Part shown: piece after piece, positions 26,396 through 35,022 of the stretch
Layout of the letters: each line of letters opens with the position of its first letter
Position numbering within the stretch: position 1 is the first letter of the stretch
From: Saprospiraceae bacterium
Lineage (GTDB): Bacteria; Bacteroidota; Bacteroidia; Chitinophagales; Saprospiraceae
Reading direction: 5' to 3'
Assembly (NCBI GenBank): GCA_016717105.1
Contig: JADKGF010000032.1
Coordinates: forward strand, 1 to 64,000
DNA: 64,000 nt
Notes under the pieces: model-generated
What the model was told of the DNA's origin: nothing
The model's database searches: none
The model's input: the letters and a program-made list of their open reading frames with translations, nothing else
Program-made: the position numbers and the translations under genes

Positions 26396-28737
26396 TTATT
26401 CATTGGTGACGACTAGCTTATATGTCTTGCCGCCTGCCCTGATGAAGTAAAATCCCGAAACAAGATCCTGGATTTGAATGGTTTCGCCAGATTCAGCTGA
26501 TGTTTCTCTCACCTTCGTACCATTTACCGTATAAATCTGAATATTAGCTTTTGCATCATTACTATTATGTATAAAGATCTCACCAGACGACGGATTTGGA
26601 TAAATGGTCAATGTATTTGTCAAAATCTCTTCAGCAGATGAGATGCCTTGATTGTTTTTGCCGAAAGTATGGTCACCAATTACAAAAGGTCCAGTGCCAT
26701 TGGGTATTCTTGCTGCCGATTTATTGGCGGTTTGCTGACCAAAGGTCAAACTATCAATTACCACTTGATTTTTGTCTAAAATATAGATTGACTCACCACT
26801 TCCAGATAATTTAAAATTGGCATGTAATGGACCTTGAGTCCCATCTTCGTCAGCCCAAATCACAAGATATTCATTTGCTTTTATAACAGTACCATCCGCA
26901 AATGTAAATTTAGTCAGGTTGTCTTTTGAATCTGATATTGAATACCCAGATAAATTGACATCTGAAGAAGTTGTAAAAGCTCTATCCAGTCTTCAGTTTC
27001 TCCATTTTCATCGGTAATGATACCTGTATTGGATGCCATAAATTCATTGATAACAACGGTCTTGTCAGATGCCACTTGAGCTTCTACCGTATATATCATC
27101 AATTGATGTTCGGCACCACTCGGAAAATAACTCCTTGTTTTAGGTGTATTATTGCCAATAGCTTCGATGTAAAATCGGACTAATGTACCTGCTTCAAAGT
27201 TCGGAAGAATCGCCGTATAATTACCATCATTGGCCACTTCATCGCCATTTTGACCATCATCAGCCATCGACTTTACCGTAAATACACCCGAAAAACCACC
27301 ACAATAATGCAGATTGACCGTTTGTAAACCATCCGCAAAACTGACTTTGCTTACAACCTTAACTTCATCACCAGCTACAACACGATTTGAAGCATTATTA
27401 TTTACTTTGTATTGGGTTTCACCTATCGTAGGTCCGACAACTTTTACTTCTGCATTGGCCAAAAGATTTGCTTTCCTATTTTTGATATAGTTTTTCAATA
27501 CAGTAAGCTCAGAAACATACGCAGTATTGGATGTACCTTTTTTGGTATCGGCCTGCACACCTGCTCTTATCAAACCATCATATTTATCAATTAGCGCATT
27601 GACTTCTGTTTCGTTAAATAAATCATTGATTATCGTCCGCATGTGGGCGAGATATCTTTGTCTGAATGCAGGGACAGCGAGCAATTTATTGAGCAATGGA
27701 TAATTGACCTTTGTTTCATTGTAAAAAGGTGACCAAGTAACATGTGCAGTCAACAACGTGCTATTGGCATCGTAGTCGTAAGTCGCCCAACGTTTTGTTT
27801 CTGCATCTTGGTGGATGTAATAATCCATTTTGCCCTTATACACGTAACTATCATCATCTCCGAAAGCGATTTCGCAAGCCAAATGCCACAATATCTTATC
27901 TATATCAAAGACTTTGGGTGCTTCAGTTTCTAAGAAAACACCACTGTTATTGAGTACATTACATGCTTTCAACAACTCTTGCCATGGTTGGTCGCTTGCA
28001 TCAGAACTCTTGAGTGTATAGTATTTTTGATATTGCGCAGTATCTGCTCCGAGGTAATTAATACCTGCAGTACCATCGCCCCATTGTCCGCCGCCACCTG
28101 GGCCACCGCCAGTAGAACTTCCATCTGGTACATCTGCACGGATATTAATCCCATTATTGGATTCAAACCATTCTTCAAGAAAGTCTTTGTTTTGTTGCTG
28201 CACATTCAGGTAAATACCCCAATCTTGGTCATTAAGATAGACGCGTACAAAATTAGCTTTTGCAGACGGACTGTGTTTTCTAATTTGATGGTAATACAAG
28301 ACTTCACGCATGAAAGAAGCATCTTGAAAACCATTATTGAGATTCAGGCTATTGTAGCCCAAAAGCGCCTGATCCTTGTAGGCGTCGGTAGAGATAGAAA
28401 ACGACTTCTTTTGTGTCGTATTCATGAAATAGGATGTCTGACCCTTGAAGCGTATGCCGACACTGTCTAGTGTGATGTCTTTGTACTTGATTTTGCACGG
28501 AATATCTATTTTCGCATTATAATTCTGGGTCAATAGTGTCCAATAGTTGGATTGTGTAAAATAAATTCGCATCTCTTCGACTGTGGATTCATCATACAAG
28601 CCATCGGAAATCTGGTCTCCGGCTATCAAATATTTTCCATCATCACTTTTTCTCCACTGTGCAGGCAAGTTTTGGCTATTAGATTGGTAAAGACCCAAAA
28701 ACACAGTAACCACAAGTAAAATCAAACGCATATACAT
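26396..28737 (-). pseudogene. CotH-kinase-family secreted protein with lamin-tail and T9SS sorting domains, one frameshift
   Basis: The frame from 28737 gives a signal peptide (ending LYQSNSQ) and a CotH domain (about 40-430; IRFKGQTSYFMNTTQKKSFS, RVYLNDQDWGIYLN, YDYDANSTLL). A beta domain and the start of a lamin-tail domain (VVINEFMASNTGIITDENGE) follow. After EDWIEL the frame is lost at about 26970-26985. A shift restores TSSDVNLSGYSISDSKDN and joins the frame ending at 26396. That part completes the lamin-tail and has a type A sorting domain (TIYPNPSSGEIFIHNS; GFYFIRAGGKTYKLVV). CotH proteins phosphorylate secreted proteins in spore formers; here the role is unknown. Confidence 0.83.
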
Positions 28738-29044
28738 ATTTTTAAAATCAGATAATTATCAATTAAAGTATCAAAGCTACATTTTGTACTCAAAAAAACC
28801 GTAAATATATACATTTCTAAATGTCATAAATCAGAATTGTCTGGGGCGATACAATTTTTAGGTAATAATATGCATCAATTAAATTCTTACACTTAGGAAT
28901 TTTCAAATTTTGAAGCAATATTTTATACATTTTTCAAGAATAATAGATCGCAATTTTGGAAATATGTCGTTACCAAAGATGAACCTATTGAAATATAAAT
29001 TGTTAAAATGCTGAAATTTTTAATTTAAAATAAATTCCAACTAT

Positions 29045-29515
29045 ATGAGCCTTAAACCTGGCGATATCGCCCCATCATTTACATTAAAATCCAGTGATAA
29101 AACCGATGTTTCACTCAGTGATTATAAAGGAAAAAATGTTGTTGTTCTCTTTTTCCCATTAGCATTTACAGGTGTATGTACCACTGAATTGTGTTCTATC
29201 AGAGACAGTAAAAAGGACTACGAAAATTTACAAGCTGAGGTGCTTGCCATTTCGGTTGATTCCTTATTTACATTAAATAAATTTAAAGAAGTCGAAGGGT
29301 ACAATTTCCCACTTTTGTCAGACTGGAACAAGGAAACTGCAGCAGCTTATGGTGCGCTTTATGACGAATTTGTACTCGGTATGAAAGGTGTTGCCAAGCG
29401 TTCTGCTTTTGTCGTGGACAAGGAAGGAAAAATAAGATATGCCGAAGTTTTGGAAAATGCCGGAGATCTTCCTAATTTTGTTGCCATAAATGAAACTTTA
29501 CAGACACTTGTGTAG
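29045..29515 (+). CDS. Peroxiredoxin (AhpC/TSA family)
   Basis: A 156-residue thioredoxin-fold peroxidase. The PxxxTxxC active site is visible as PLAFTGVC, with a second Cys four residues later in TTELCSIRD. The conserved Arg is in GVAKRSAFVVDKEG. The length and the LKPGDIAPSF start fit the one-domain AhpE/Prx group rather than the longer AhpC. It removes hydroperoxides in the cytoplasm. clpS follows after 32 bases and may share the transcript. The preceding 300 bases (28738-29044) hold no recognisable feature. Confidence 0.9.
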   Translation: MSLKPGDIAPSFTLKSSDKTDVSLSDYKGKNVVVLFFPLAFTGVCTTELCSIRDSKKDYENLQAEVLAISVDSLFTLNKFKEVEGYNFPLLSDWNKETAAAYGALYDEFVLGMKGVAKRSAFVVDKEGKIRYAEVLENAGDLPNFVAINETLQTLV

Positions 29516-29547
29516 TTTTAAGCATTAAAATGGATTTTTAATCAAGT

Positions 29548-29850
29548 ATGAATACCGGAATAAAATTTGACGAATTAGAAGACATCTTGGTAGAAGATGA
29601 AGTGACTTCAGGCTTGAAATCACAACTGATTGTATATAATGATGATTACAATACTTTTGATTGGGTGATACAATGCCTGATGGAAGTATGCAATCATACA
29701 CAAGAACAGTCAGAACAATTGTCTATTTTGGTGCACTTCAAAGGTAAAGCAACCGTCAAAACTGGTACGATGACCTTATTGAAGCCCATGAAAGATGCCT
29801 TGATAGAACGTGGACTTTCTGCGGTGATCGAGTCATTGGTAGAAGATTAA
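29548..29850 (+). CDS. clpS: ClpS-like adaptor for ClpAP/ClpCP protease
   Basis: A 100-residue protein with the ClpS core SQLIVYNDDYNTFDWVIQCL (residues about 26-45), where NDD and the downstream HTQEQSEQLSILVHFKG line the N-degron pocket, and a final helix (KDALIERGLSAVIES). ClpS delivers proteins with N-terminal Leu, Phe, Tyr or Trp to Clp. The gene is followed by a terminator and then aat, which creates N-degrons, so the two genes of the pathway are adjacent. Confidence 0.88.
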   Translation: MNTGIKFDELEDILVEDEVTSGLKSQLIVYNDDYNTFDWVIQCLMEVCNHTQEQSEQLSILVHFKGKATVKTGTMTLLKPMKDALIERGLSAVIESLVED

Positions 29851-29869
29851 TTAAAATTATATAAAGATT

Positions 29870-29905
29870 AAAAGGTGGTTTCCTGCTTGGGTTCCACCTT
29901 TTTTT
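29870..29905 (+). terminator. Rho-independent terminator after clpS
   Basis: The stem AAAAGGTGG (29870-29878) pairs with CCACCTTTT (29894-29902), followed by a T tract. Confidence 0.85.
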
Positions 29906-29926
29906 TTTGCTCTTTAGTCCGTATAA

Positions 29927-30691
29927 ATGTATTATTATTTAGATAGTCAAATAGCCTTTCCACATCCCGATACTGTCAAGCCATCAGGTATCTTGGCTAT
30001 TGCGGGCGATCTTTCTACGGAACGCTTGCTACTGGCTTATCAATATGGCATCTTCCCTTGGTACAATGACAACGAACCAATCATCTGGTGGTGTCCAAGA
30101 CCGAGGTTTGTTATCTTTCCCGATAAGGTAAAAGTAGCCAAGAGCATGAATGCCTACTTCAATCAAGATAAGTTTCAAGTCACTTACAACCAGCATTTTG
30201 AAGATGTGATCAGGTATTGTCAGCATGCACCAAGACACGGACAGGAAGGCACATGGATCAATGAAAACATCGTACAATCTTATACCCAACTATCGAAATT
30301 AGGCTATGCGCTATCTGTAGAAGTTTGGGATGGAGACCAATTGGTCGGCGGATTATACGGTGTGATGCTTGGTAAAGTATTTTTTGGCGAATCCATGTTC
30401 AGCCTCAAGAGCAATGCATCAAAGTTTGGATTTATCACCTTAGCACGAAGACTAGCCAATGAAGGATTTTATGTAATAGATTGCCAACAACCAAATGCAT
30501 ACTTACAAAGTCTTGGTGGCGAATTTATAGGTGGCGACCATTTTCAGGATATTTTGCATAAGAATAGAATGGAGTGGTTGGCGGAATTTTTTGACGGTAA
30601 GAAAAGCCATATTAGCCATTTTAATAAACTTGGGAGATGGTTTGTATTAACTATATTATTGTCAATTGGTAGAGAACTAAATCAAAGTTAA
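29927..30691 (+). CDS. aat: Leucyl/phenylalanyl-tRNA-protein transferase
   Basis: A 254-residue GNAT-fold enzyme that adds Leu or Phe from aminoacyl-tRNA to N-terminal Lys/Arg, making N-degrons read by ClpS. Signature segments are GILAIAGDLSTERLLLAYQY, GIFPWYNDNEPIIWWCPRPR, HGQEGTWIN, LYGVMLGKVFFGESMFS and DCQQPNAYLQSLGGEFI. The C-terminus runs about 25 residues past the usual end (KLGRWFVLTILLSIG), which may be a frame change near the stop or a lineage extension. Confidence 0.93.
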   Translation: MYYYLDSQIAFPHPDTVKPSGILAIAGDLSTERLLLAYQYGIFPWYNDNEPIIWWCPRPRFVIFPDKVKVAKSMNAYFNQDKFQVTYNQHFEDVIRYCQHAPRHGQEGTWINENIVQSYTQLSKLGYALSVEVWDGDQLVGGLYGVMLGKVFFGESMFSLKSNASKFGFITLARRLANEGFYVIDCQQPNAYLQSLGGEFIGGDHFQDILHKNRMEWLAEFFDGKKSHISHFNKLGRWFVLTILLSIGRELNQS

Positions 30692-30865
30692 ACGTGATGA
30701 TCTCATTTCAGACAATTATTTTATATTTGTAGCTGTAAATGAATTCCATTGATTATGAAGAATATAAAATTATTTGAAAACAAAAAGGCGAAGCAGAAAG
30801 GTATGGATATATTTTACAGAAGATGAAATTAGAATTGGCAGTAGATTTAAGAAAAAGTAAAATAT

Positions 30866-30990
30866 ATGGATTCAGGAAATATTAAAATATCAAACTGAGG
30901 ATGGTCAAACAAAATAGAAACCAGATTTGAAAATGAAACTGATTGGGCGATATCACGCAGGTGAGTAAGCAGATTAGGGTAGTTGGCTGG
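30866..30990 (+). pseudogene. Remnant of a RhuM-family gene
   Basis: Reading from ATG 30866 with one base added gives MDSGNIKI(Y)QTEDGQTKIE and TRFENETDWAISRR, then a stop. This matches the typical RhuM start (short strand, then E-T-V-W-L-T-Q). The rest is not readable. A nearby ATG at 30755 opens MKNIKLFENKKAKQKG, also phage-antirepressor-like, and stops soon after. The 620 bases between aat and 31315 hold nothing else that can be identified. Confidence 0.45.
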
Positions 30991-31314
30991 ATTTCTTAAA
31001 CTTACTAATAAAAAGACAATGCAGGTAAATCAGTCATAGTAACACATGTTAAACATCAACTTGGATTTTTAAGGAAGGTTAAAAATGAACTTAGAAGGTG
31101 AAAAATGATTTTTAAACAGTTGGGGCAGAAACTAACAAATTAAAATTAAGAAATAATGCAGACATTAGTGGTTATGGCAAACGGGAGAAAGTGCCTGAGT
31201 CTTAAATTAGATGGATCGTTTGATGTCATCATTCCAAAGGATATATCAAAAACTGGATCGTAAAAGAAGTTTACGATCCCAAATGCTAGAAATAAATCAA
31301 CCATTATAAACCAT

Positions 31315-31995
31315 ATGAAAAATCAAAAAATCATGAAATCAATCCCTGTAACTGTTTACATGCTTGTCTTCTTTTCTCTATTTTCTCCGACAATATGGTG
31401 TCAAGATGATAATACTGATTTCTACCAAAAGGACAAAGTAGGAATCACCTTATCCTCATTAGCCAATGTATATCAAGGCGTCCAGTTTAACTTTGCAAAA
31501 GGCATCAACCAAAATATGGATTTTAATGCAGAGCTTGGGTATATTTTTAACGCCGATAATCGTGAATCATGTAATGGTTACAGAATCCGCATTCAGCCTA
31601 GATTTAGATTAAGCAATGATCCTACAAAATATAAAATGTATGTGTCTCCACTTATTCAATTTCGATATACAAATTCTACGGTAGAAAATGTCTTTAGCCG
31701 ATACAATGGGGCATATTATGAACAAATAAAGCATGCTGAAGTCAATAAAATGTTTAGTTTTGGTGCGATGCTTGGCAGGTATTTTAGATTGAATGATAAG
31801 TTTTATGTCAATTTAGCGGTAGGTTTAGGATTAAATTTTGAAAATATCAGATTCCCTGATGTTCCGGCTGATGCCAAATGGCAAGCAGAGTTTCAAGATA
31901 TCTTTTTATCGCTTTATGGTGTAAGTGATCATACAGAAGGCAACTATACATCCATTTTAATGATCTATCATTTGAATGTCTTCTATAAAATTTGA
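31315..31995 (+). CDS. Outer-membrane beta-barrel-like protein
   Basis: 226 residues with a signal peptide (residues about 10-30, ending IWCQ). Alternating polar/aromatic strands follow (VQFNFAKGINQNMDFNAELG; GYRIRIQPRFRL; MYVSPLIQFRY; FYVNLAVGLGLNF), ending in YHLNVFYKI with an aromatic C-terminal strand. This is the pattern of a small (8-10 strand) outer-membrane barrel. ATG 31315 and 31333 are both possible starts. No specific family is recognised. Confidence 0.7.
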   Translation: MKNQKIMKSIPVTVYMLVFFSLFSPTIWCQDDNTDFYQKDKVGITLSSLANVYQGVQFNFAKGINQNMDFNAELGYIFNADNRESCNGYRIRIQPRFRLSNDPTKYKMYVSPLIQFRYTNSTVENVFSRYNGAYYEQIKHAEVNKMFSFGAMLGRYFRLNDKFYVNLAVGLGLNFENIRFPDVPADAKWQAEFQDIFLSLYGVSDHTEGNYTSILMIYHLNVFYKI

Positions 31996-32023
31996 TTGAT
32001 GCTTATTTGCAATAACTATTTTT

Positions 32024-32524
32024 TCAAATGGGCTCGAAATAGCCGGTCTTTGTATTTTTTTGAACTTTATCCCAATGATGATATCTACCATTCATAGCGA
32101 TATAGACACCATGTGGCAATGTTTGGGCAAATGCTAGCGCTGCCCCTAAATTGAAAAATCCATCAGATGAAGTACCAAAAGCATAAGGTATCATAGCGCC
32201 AGTAAGTATGATGGTTTTTGGTATATTATGCTTCGCCAATGCAGCGGCAGTTTGTACCATGGTATCTGTGCCGTGTGTAAGTACGATGCGTTTGTAATCA
32301 CTTTTTTTACAACTATAAATGATGATTTCTCTATCTGCTTCTGACATTTGTAGGCTGTCGAGCATCATTAGTGTCTTTATATCTACATCAAGCGTACTTC
32401 TACCTCGTTCGAACATCTCGGGCAGATGGGTATCTTTAAAGTAAAGCTGCCCAGTGATATAATTATATTCCTTATCGAAGGTACCGCCGGTGACGTAAAT
32501 CTGAATTTTATTGCTGTCTGACAT
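32024..32524 (-). CDS. Asparaginase N-domain protein
   Basis: About 166 residues from ATG 32524 (the longer frame to 32557 adds an unlikely N-terminus). It contains both threonine motifs of type I/II asparaginases, IQIYVTGGTFDKEYN and VLTHGTDTMVQTA, and the KTIILTGAMIPYAFGTSSDG segment. It ends where the C-terminal domain would begin. Stand-alone N-domain proteins of this length are known in Bacteroidota and Proteobacteria, so it may be a complete gene. The substrate is uncertain. Confidence 0.82.
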   Translation of the reverse strand: MSDSNKIQIYVTGGTFDKEYNYITGQLYFKDTHLPEMFERGRSTLDVDIKTLMMLDSLQMSEADREIIIYSCKKSDYKRIVLTHGTDTMVQTAAALAKHNIPKTIILTGAMIPYAFGTSSDGFFNLGAALAFAQTLPHGVYIAMNGRYHHWDKVQKNTKTGYFEPI

Positions 32525-32618
32525 GGTAACGTTTGGGTTAGACCCGCAAAAGTACACAAAAATTAAAAAAACGATTACAAACTACACACAAGACCAATAT
32601 TAATAAAGCATCAACCTG

Positions 32619-34160
32619 CTACATTGGTATATTCCCATGCTTTCTATTAGGCATTAAAACCTTCTTGTTTTCAAGCATAGAAAAGGCTTTGATAAGCTTG
32701 CGTCTTGTATCTCTTGGCTCTATCACTTCATCTATAAATCCTCTGGCTGCTGCCCGATATGGATTCGCAAATTTTTCTTGATATTCCCGTTCTTTTTCGA
32801 GCAATTTGGCTGCTGGGTCTTCTGATTTTGCTATTTCATTTTTGAAGATGATCTCACTAGCGCCCTTTGCACCCATGACAGCGATCTCAGCCGTAGGCCA
32901 CGCATAGTTCATGTCAGCACCTATATGCTTAGAATTCATCACGTCGTACGCACCACCATAAGCCTTGCGCGTGATAAGCGTCACTCTGGGTACCGTAGCA
33001 TCACTGAATGCATACAACAATTTGGCACCATTGGTGATGATACCATGCCATTCTTGATCAGTGCCGGGCAGAAATCCAGGTACATCTACCAATACAAGGA
33101 GTGGAATATTGAAACAATCACAAAATCGGACAAATCGTGCGCCCTTTTTAGAACTCTCGACATCCAATACACCAGCTAAAGCATAAGGTTGATTGGCTAC
33201 GATGCCGATACTTTTTCCAGCTAATCGGGCAAATCCGACAACAATATTCTCCGCATAGTCCTTATGAATCTCAAAGAAACTATCTTTATCTACAGTGCCA
33301 TGAATGATGTCTTTCATATCATAGGGATGCATAGAGTTTTCGGGTATCATGGTTGTTAATTCATCTCTATATTCATCACTTAAAGTATAAGGAATATCTT
33401 TTGCTTTTTGCTGACAGTTTTGAGGCATATAGCTAAGCAATTTCTTGAGATCACGAATACACTCAAGGTCGTTGGGCGCCGTGAGATGGGTAACACCGCT
33501 TTTGGTCGAATGTGTCGAAGCACCACCTAGATTTTCGGAAGTGACCTCTTCATTGGTTACTGTTTTCACTACATTTGGACCAGTCACAAACATGTAAGAT
33601 GACTGCTCTACCATGATGATAAAATCCGTAATCGCAGGAGAATAAACAGCGCCGGGAGCACAAGGTCCCATGATGGCTGATAACTGCGGAATCACACCGG
33701 ATGCTTTGGTATTTCTATAGAAGATATCTGCATAACCACCAAGGCTATCCACGCCTTCCTGAATCCTAGCTCCACCCGAATCATTAAGTCCTATGACTGG
33801 AGCGCCATTTTCTATGGCAAGATCCATGATACGACAGATTTTCTGGGCATGTGTCTCTGATAGTGCACCACCAAAAACTGTAAAATCCTGTGCAAATACA
33901 TAGACTAAACGGCCATCTATTGTACCAAATCCTGTGACTACACCATCTCCTAGAAATTGCTGTTTTTCCATACCGAAATCGTATGATCGGTGTTCCTTGA
34001 GCATGCCTATTTCTTCGAAGGAATTGCGGTCCATGAGCAACTCAATTCGCTCTCTGGCAGTAAGTTTTCCTTTATCGTGTTGCTTTTGGATTCTATCTGA
34101 GCCACCACCTACTAATGCGGTTAACTGTTGTGCACGGAGTTTTTGGATTTTATCTTGCAT
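32619..34160 (-). CDS. Acyl-CoA carboxylase carboxyltransferase beta subunit (propionyl-CoA carboxylase type)
   Basis: A 513-residue carboxyltransferase of the PccB/MmdA family, which transfers carboxybiotin CO2 to propionyl-CoA or runs in reverse in Na+-pumping methylmalonyl-CoA decarboxylase. Key motifs are GGGSDRIQKQHDKGKLTARE at the start and FGGALSETHAQKI. GLNDSGGARIQEGVDSLGGY and MGPCAPGAVYSPAITDFIIM form the first oxyanion hole. VDVPGFLPGTDQEWHGIITN and TRKAYGGAYDVMNSKHIGAD form the second. No biotin carrier or carboxylase subunit is adjacent. pccB and mmdA cannot be separated from sequence alone. Confidence 0.93.
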   Translation of the reverse strand: MQDKIQKLRAQQLTALVGGGSDRIQKQHDKGKLTARERIELLMDRNSFEEIGMLKEHRSYDFGMEKQQFLGDGVVTGFGTIDGRLVYVFAQDFTVFGGALSETHAQKICRIMDLAIENGAPVIGLNDSGGARIQEGVDSLGGYADIFYRNTKASGVIPQLSAIMGPCAPGAVYSPAITDFIIMVEQSSYMFVTGPNVVKTVTNEEVTSENLGGASTHSTKSGVTHLTAPNDLECIRDLKKLLSYMPQNCQQKAKDIPYTLSDEYRDELTTMIPENSMHPYDMKDIIHGTVDKDSFFEIHKDYAENIVVGFARLAGKSIGIVANQPYALAGVLDVESSKKGARFVRFCDCFNIPLLVLVDVPGFLPGTDQEWHGIITNGAKLLYAFSDATVPRVTLITRKAYGGAYDVMNSKHIGADMNYAWPTAEIAVMGAKGASEIIFKNEIAKSEDPAAKLLEKEREYQEKFANPYRAAARGFIDEVIEPRDTRRKLIKAFSMLENKKVLMPNRKHGNIPM

Positions 34161-34354
34161 TACTTGATTTTAAGATTTGCAAATTTACTTCATTTGATTG
34201 ATCTCGCCAATTTTTTAAGTTTTTTACAATTAAATATTATAATTAACAAAATAATTAAAATATAATGCTGATATATTGCATGAAATCACTAATATTGTGA
34301 CGCGCAAATTCCATATTGAAGAATCATTATTACAAACCATCAAAACAATATTTT

Positions 34355-34738
34355 ATGAATGCTAAAAATTTGATAATCAGTAGTGTAGTTGGTAGCCTAG
34401 TGTATTTTATGTTGGGTTATTTGTTTTACGGTGTTTTATTTACCAATATCTATCCACCTTCTGACAATGAAAACCTATTGTTGGTGTATCTCGGTTGTCT
34501 TACATTTTGTATTTTGCTTGCCTACATATTTTTGCAATGGGCTGGTATAAAGGATCCTATGTCTGGTGGTAAAGCAGGTGCCATCGTGGGTACATTGTAT
34601 GGCGCTGGCATGAATTTTTTTATGTATTCATCTCAGGTGCCCAATTACACCAACATGATCACTGATATCGTCATCAATGGTATCATGGGTGCAATTGCTG
34701 GAGCCGTAATTGCGTTTGTGATCGGGAGATTAACATGA
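34355..34738 (+). CDS. Small integral membrane protein, DUF1761-like
   Basis: 127 residues from ATG 34355 (an upstream TTG frame adds a polar, non-conserved start). Four hydrophobic helices are visible (IISSVVGSLVYFMLGYLFYG; VYLGCLTFCILLAYIFLQW; AGAIVGTLYGAGMNFFM; GIMGAIAGAVIAFVIG). The layout fits the DUF1761 group of small membrane proteins of unknown function. Confidence 0.72.
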   Translation: MNAKNLIISSVVGSLVYFMLGYLFYGVLFTNIYPPSDNENLLLVYLGCLTFCILLAYIFLQWAGIKDPMSGGKAGAIVGTLYGAGMNFFMYSSQVPNYTNMITDIVINGIMGAIAGAVIAFVIGRLT

Positions 34739-34940
34739 TATAAAGTATCGTACGACTCATACCATTCGATTTTTAATCTGAATAGGAAATAGCTCTATTG
34801 TTCAGCCCTGAAATGAACAATAAAATAAGCAACAGTTTTTTTTTAATTTTTATGATTTGTATCAGAAATTTCTGCTATGTGCAAGTGCTCGTCATTAATT
34901 CATTCGTAATTCGTCATTTTTCATTCGAAATTGGTAAATA

Positions 34941-34997
34941 TCACATCATCATGTGACAAAGTTTTTGTCAGCTTATCCTTTTTTTGTTTTATTTTTG
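34941..34997 (+). promoter_or_regulatory. Shared operator plus promoter, copy 1 (BNR protein)
   Basis: The inverted repeat TCACATCATCATGTGA (34941-34956) is followed by TTTTTG (34962-34967) and the -7 box TATTTTTG (34990-34997). The operator start lies 49 bases before the -7 box. The arms resemble CRP/FNR half-sites (TCACA/TGTGA). Confidence 0.75.
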
Positions 34998-35022
34998 TTC
35001 TGATAAATCTAAATTTGTGATC

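Noticed and set aside
34984..35022. Upstream start for the BNR protein
   Set aside because: The extension overlaps the predicted -7 promoter box and precedes the signal peptide; ATG 35023 is used instead.
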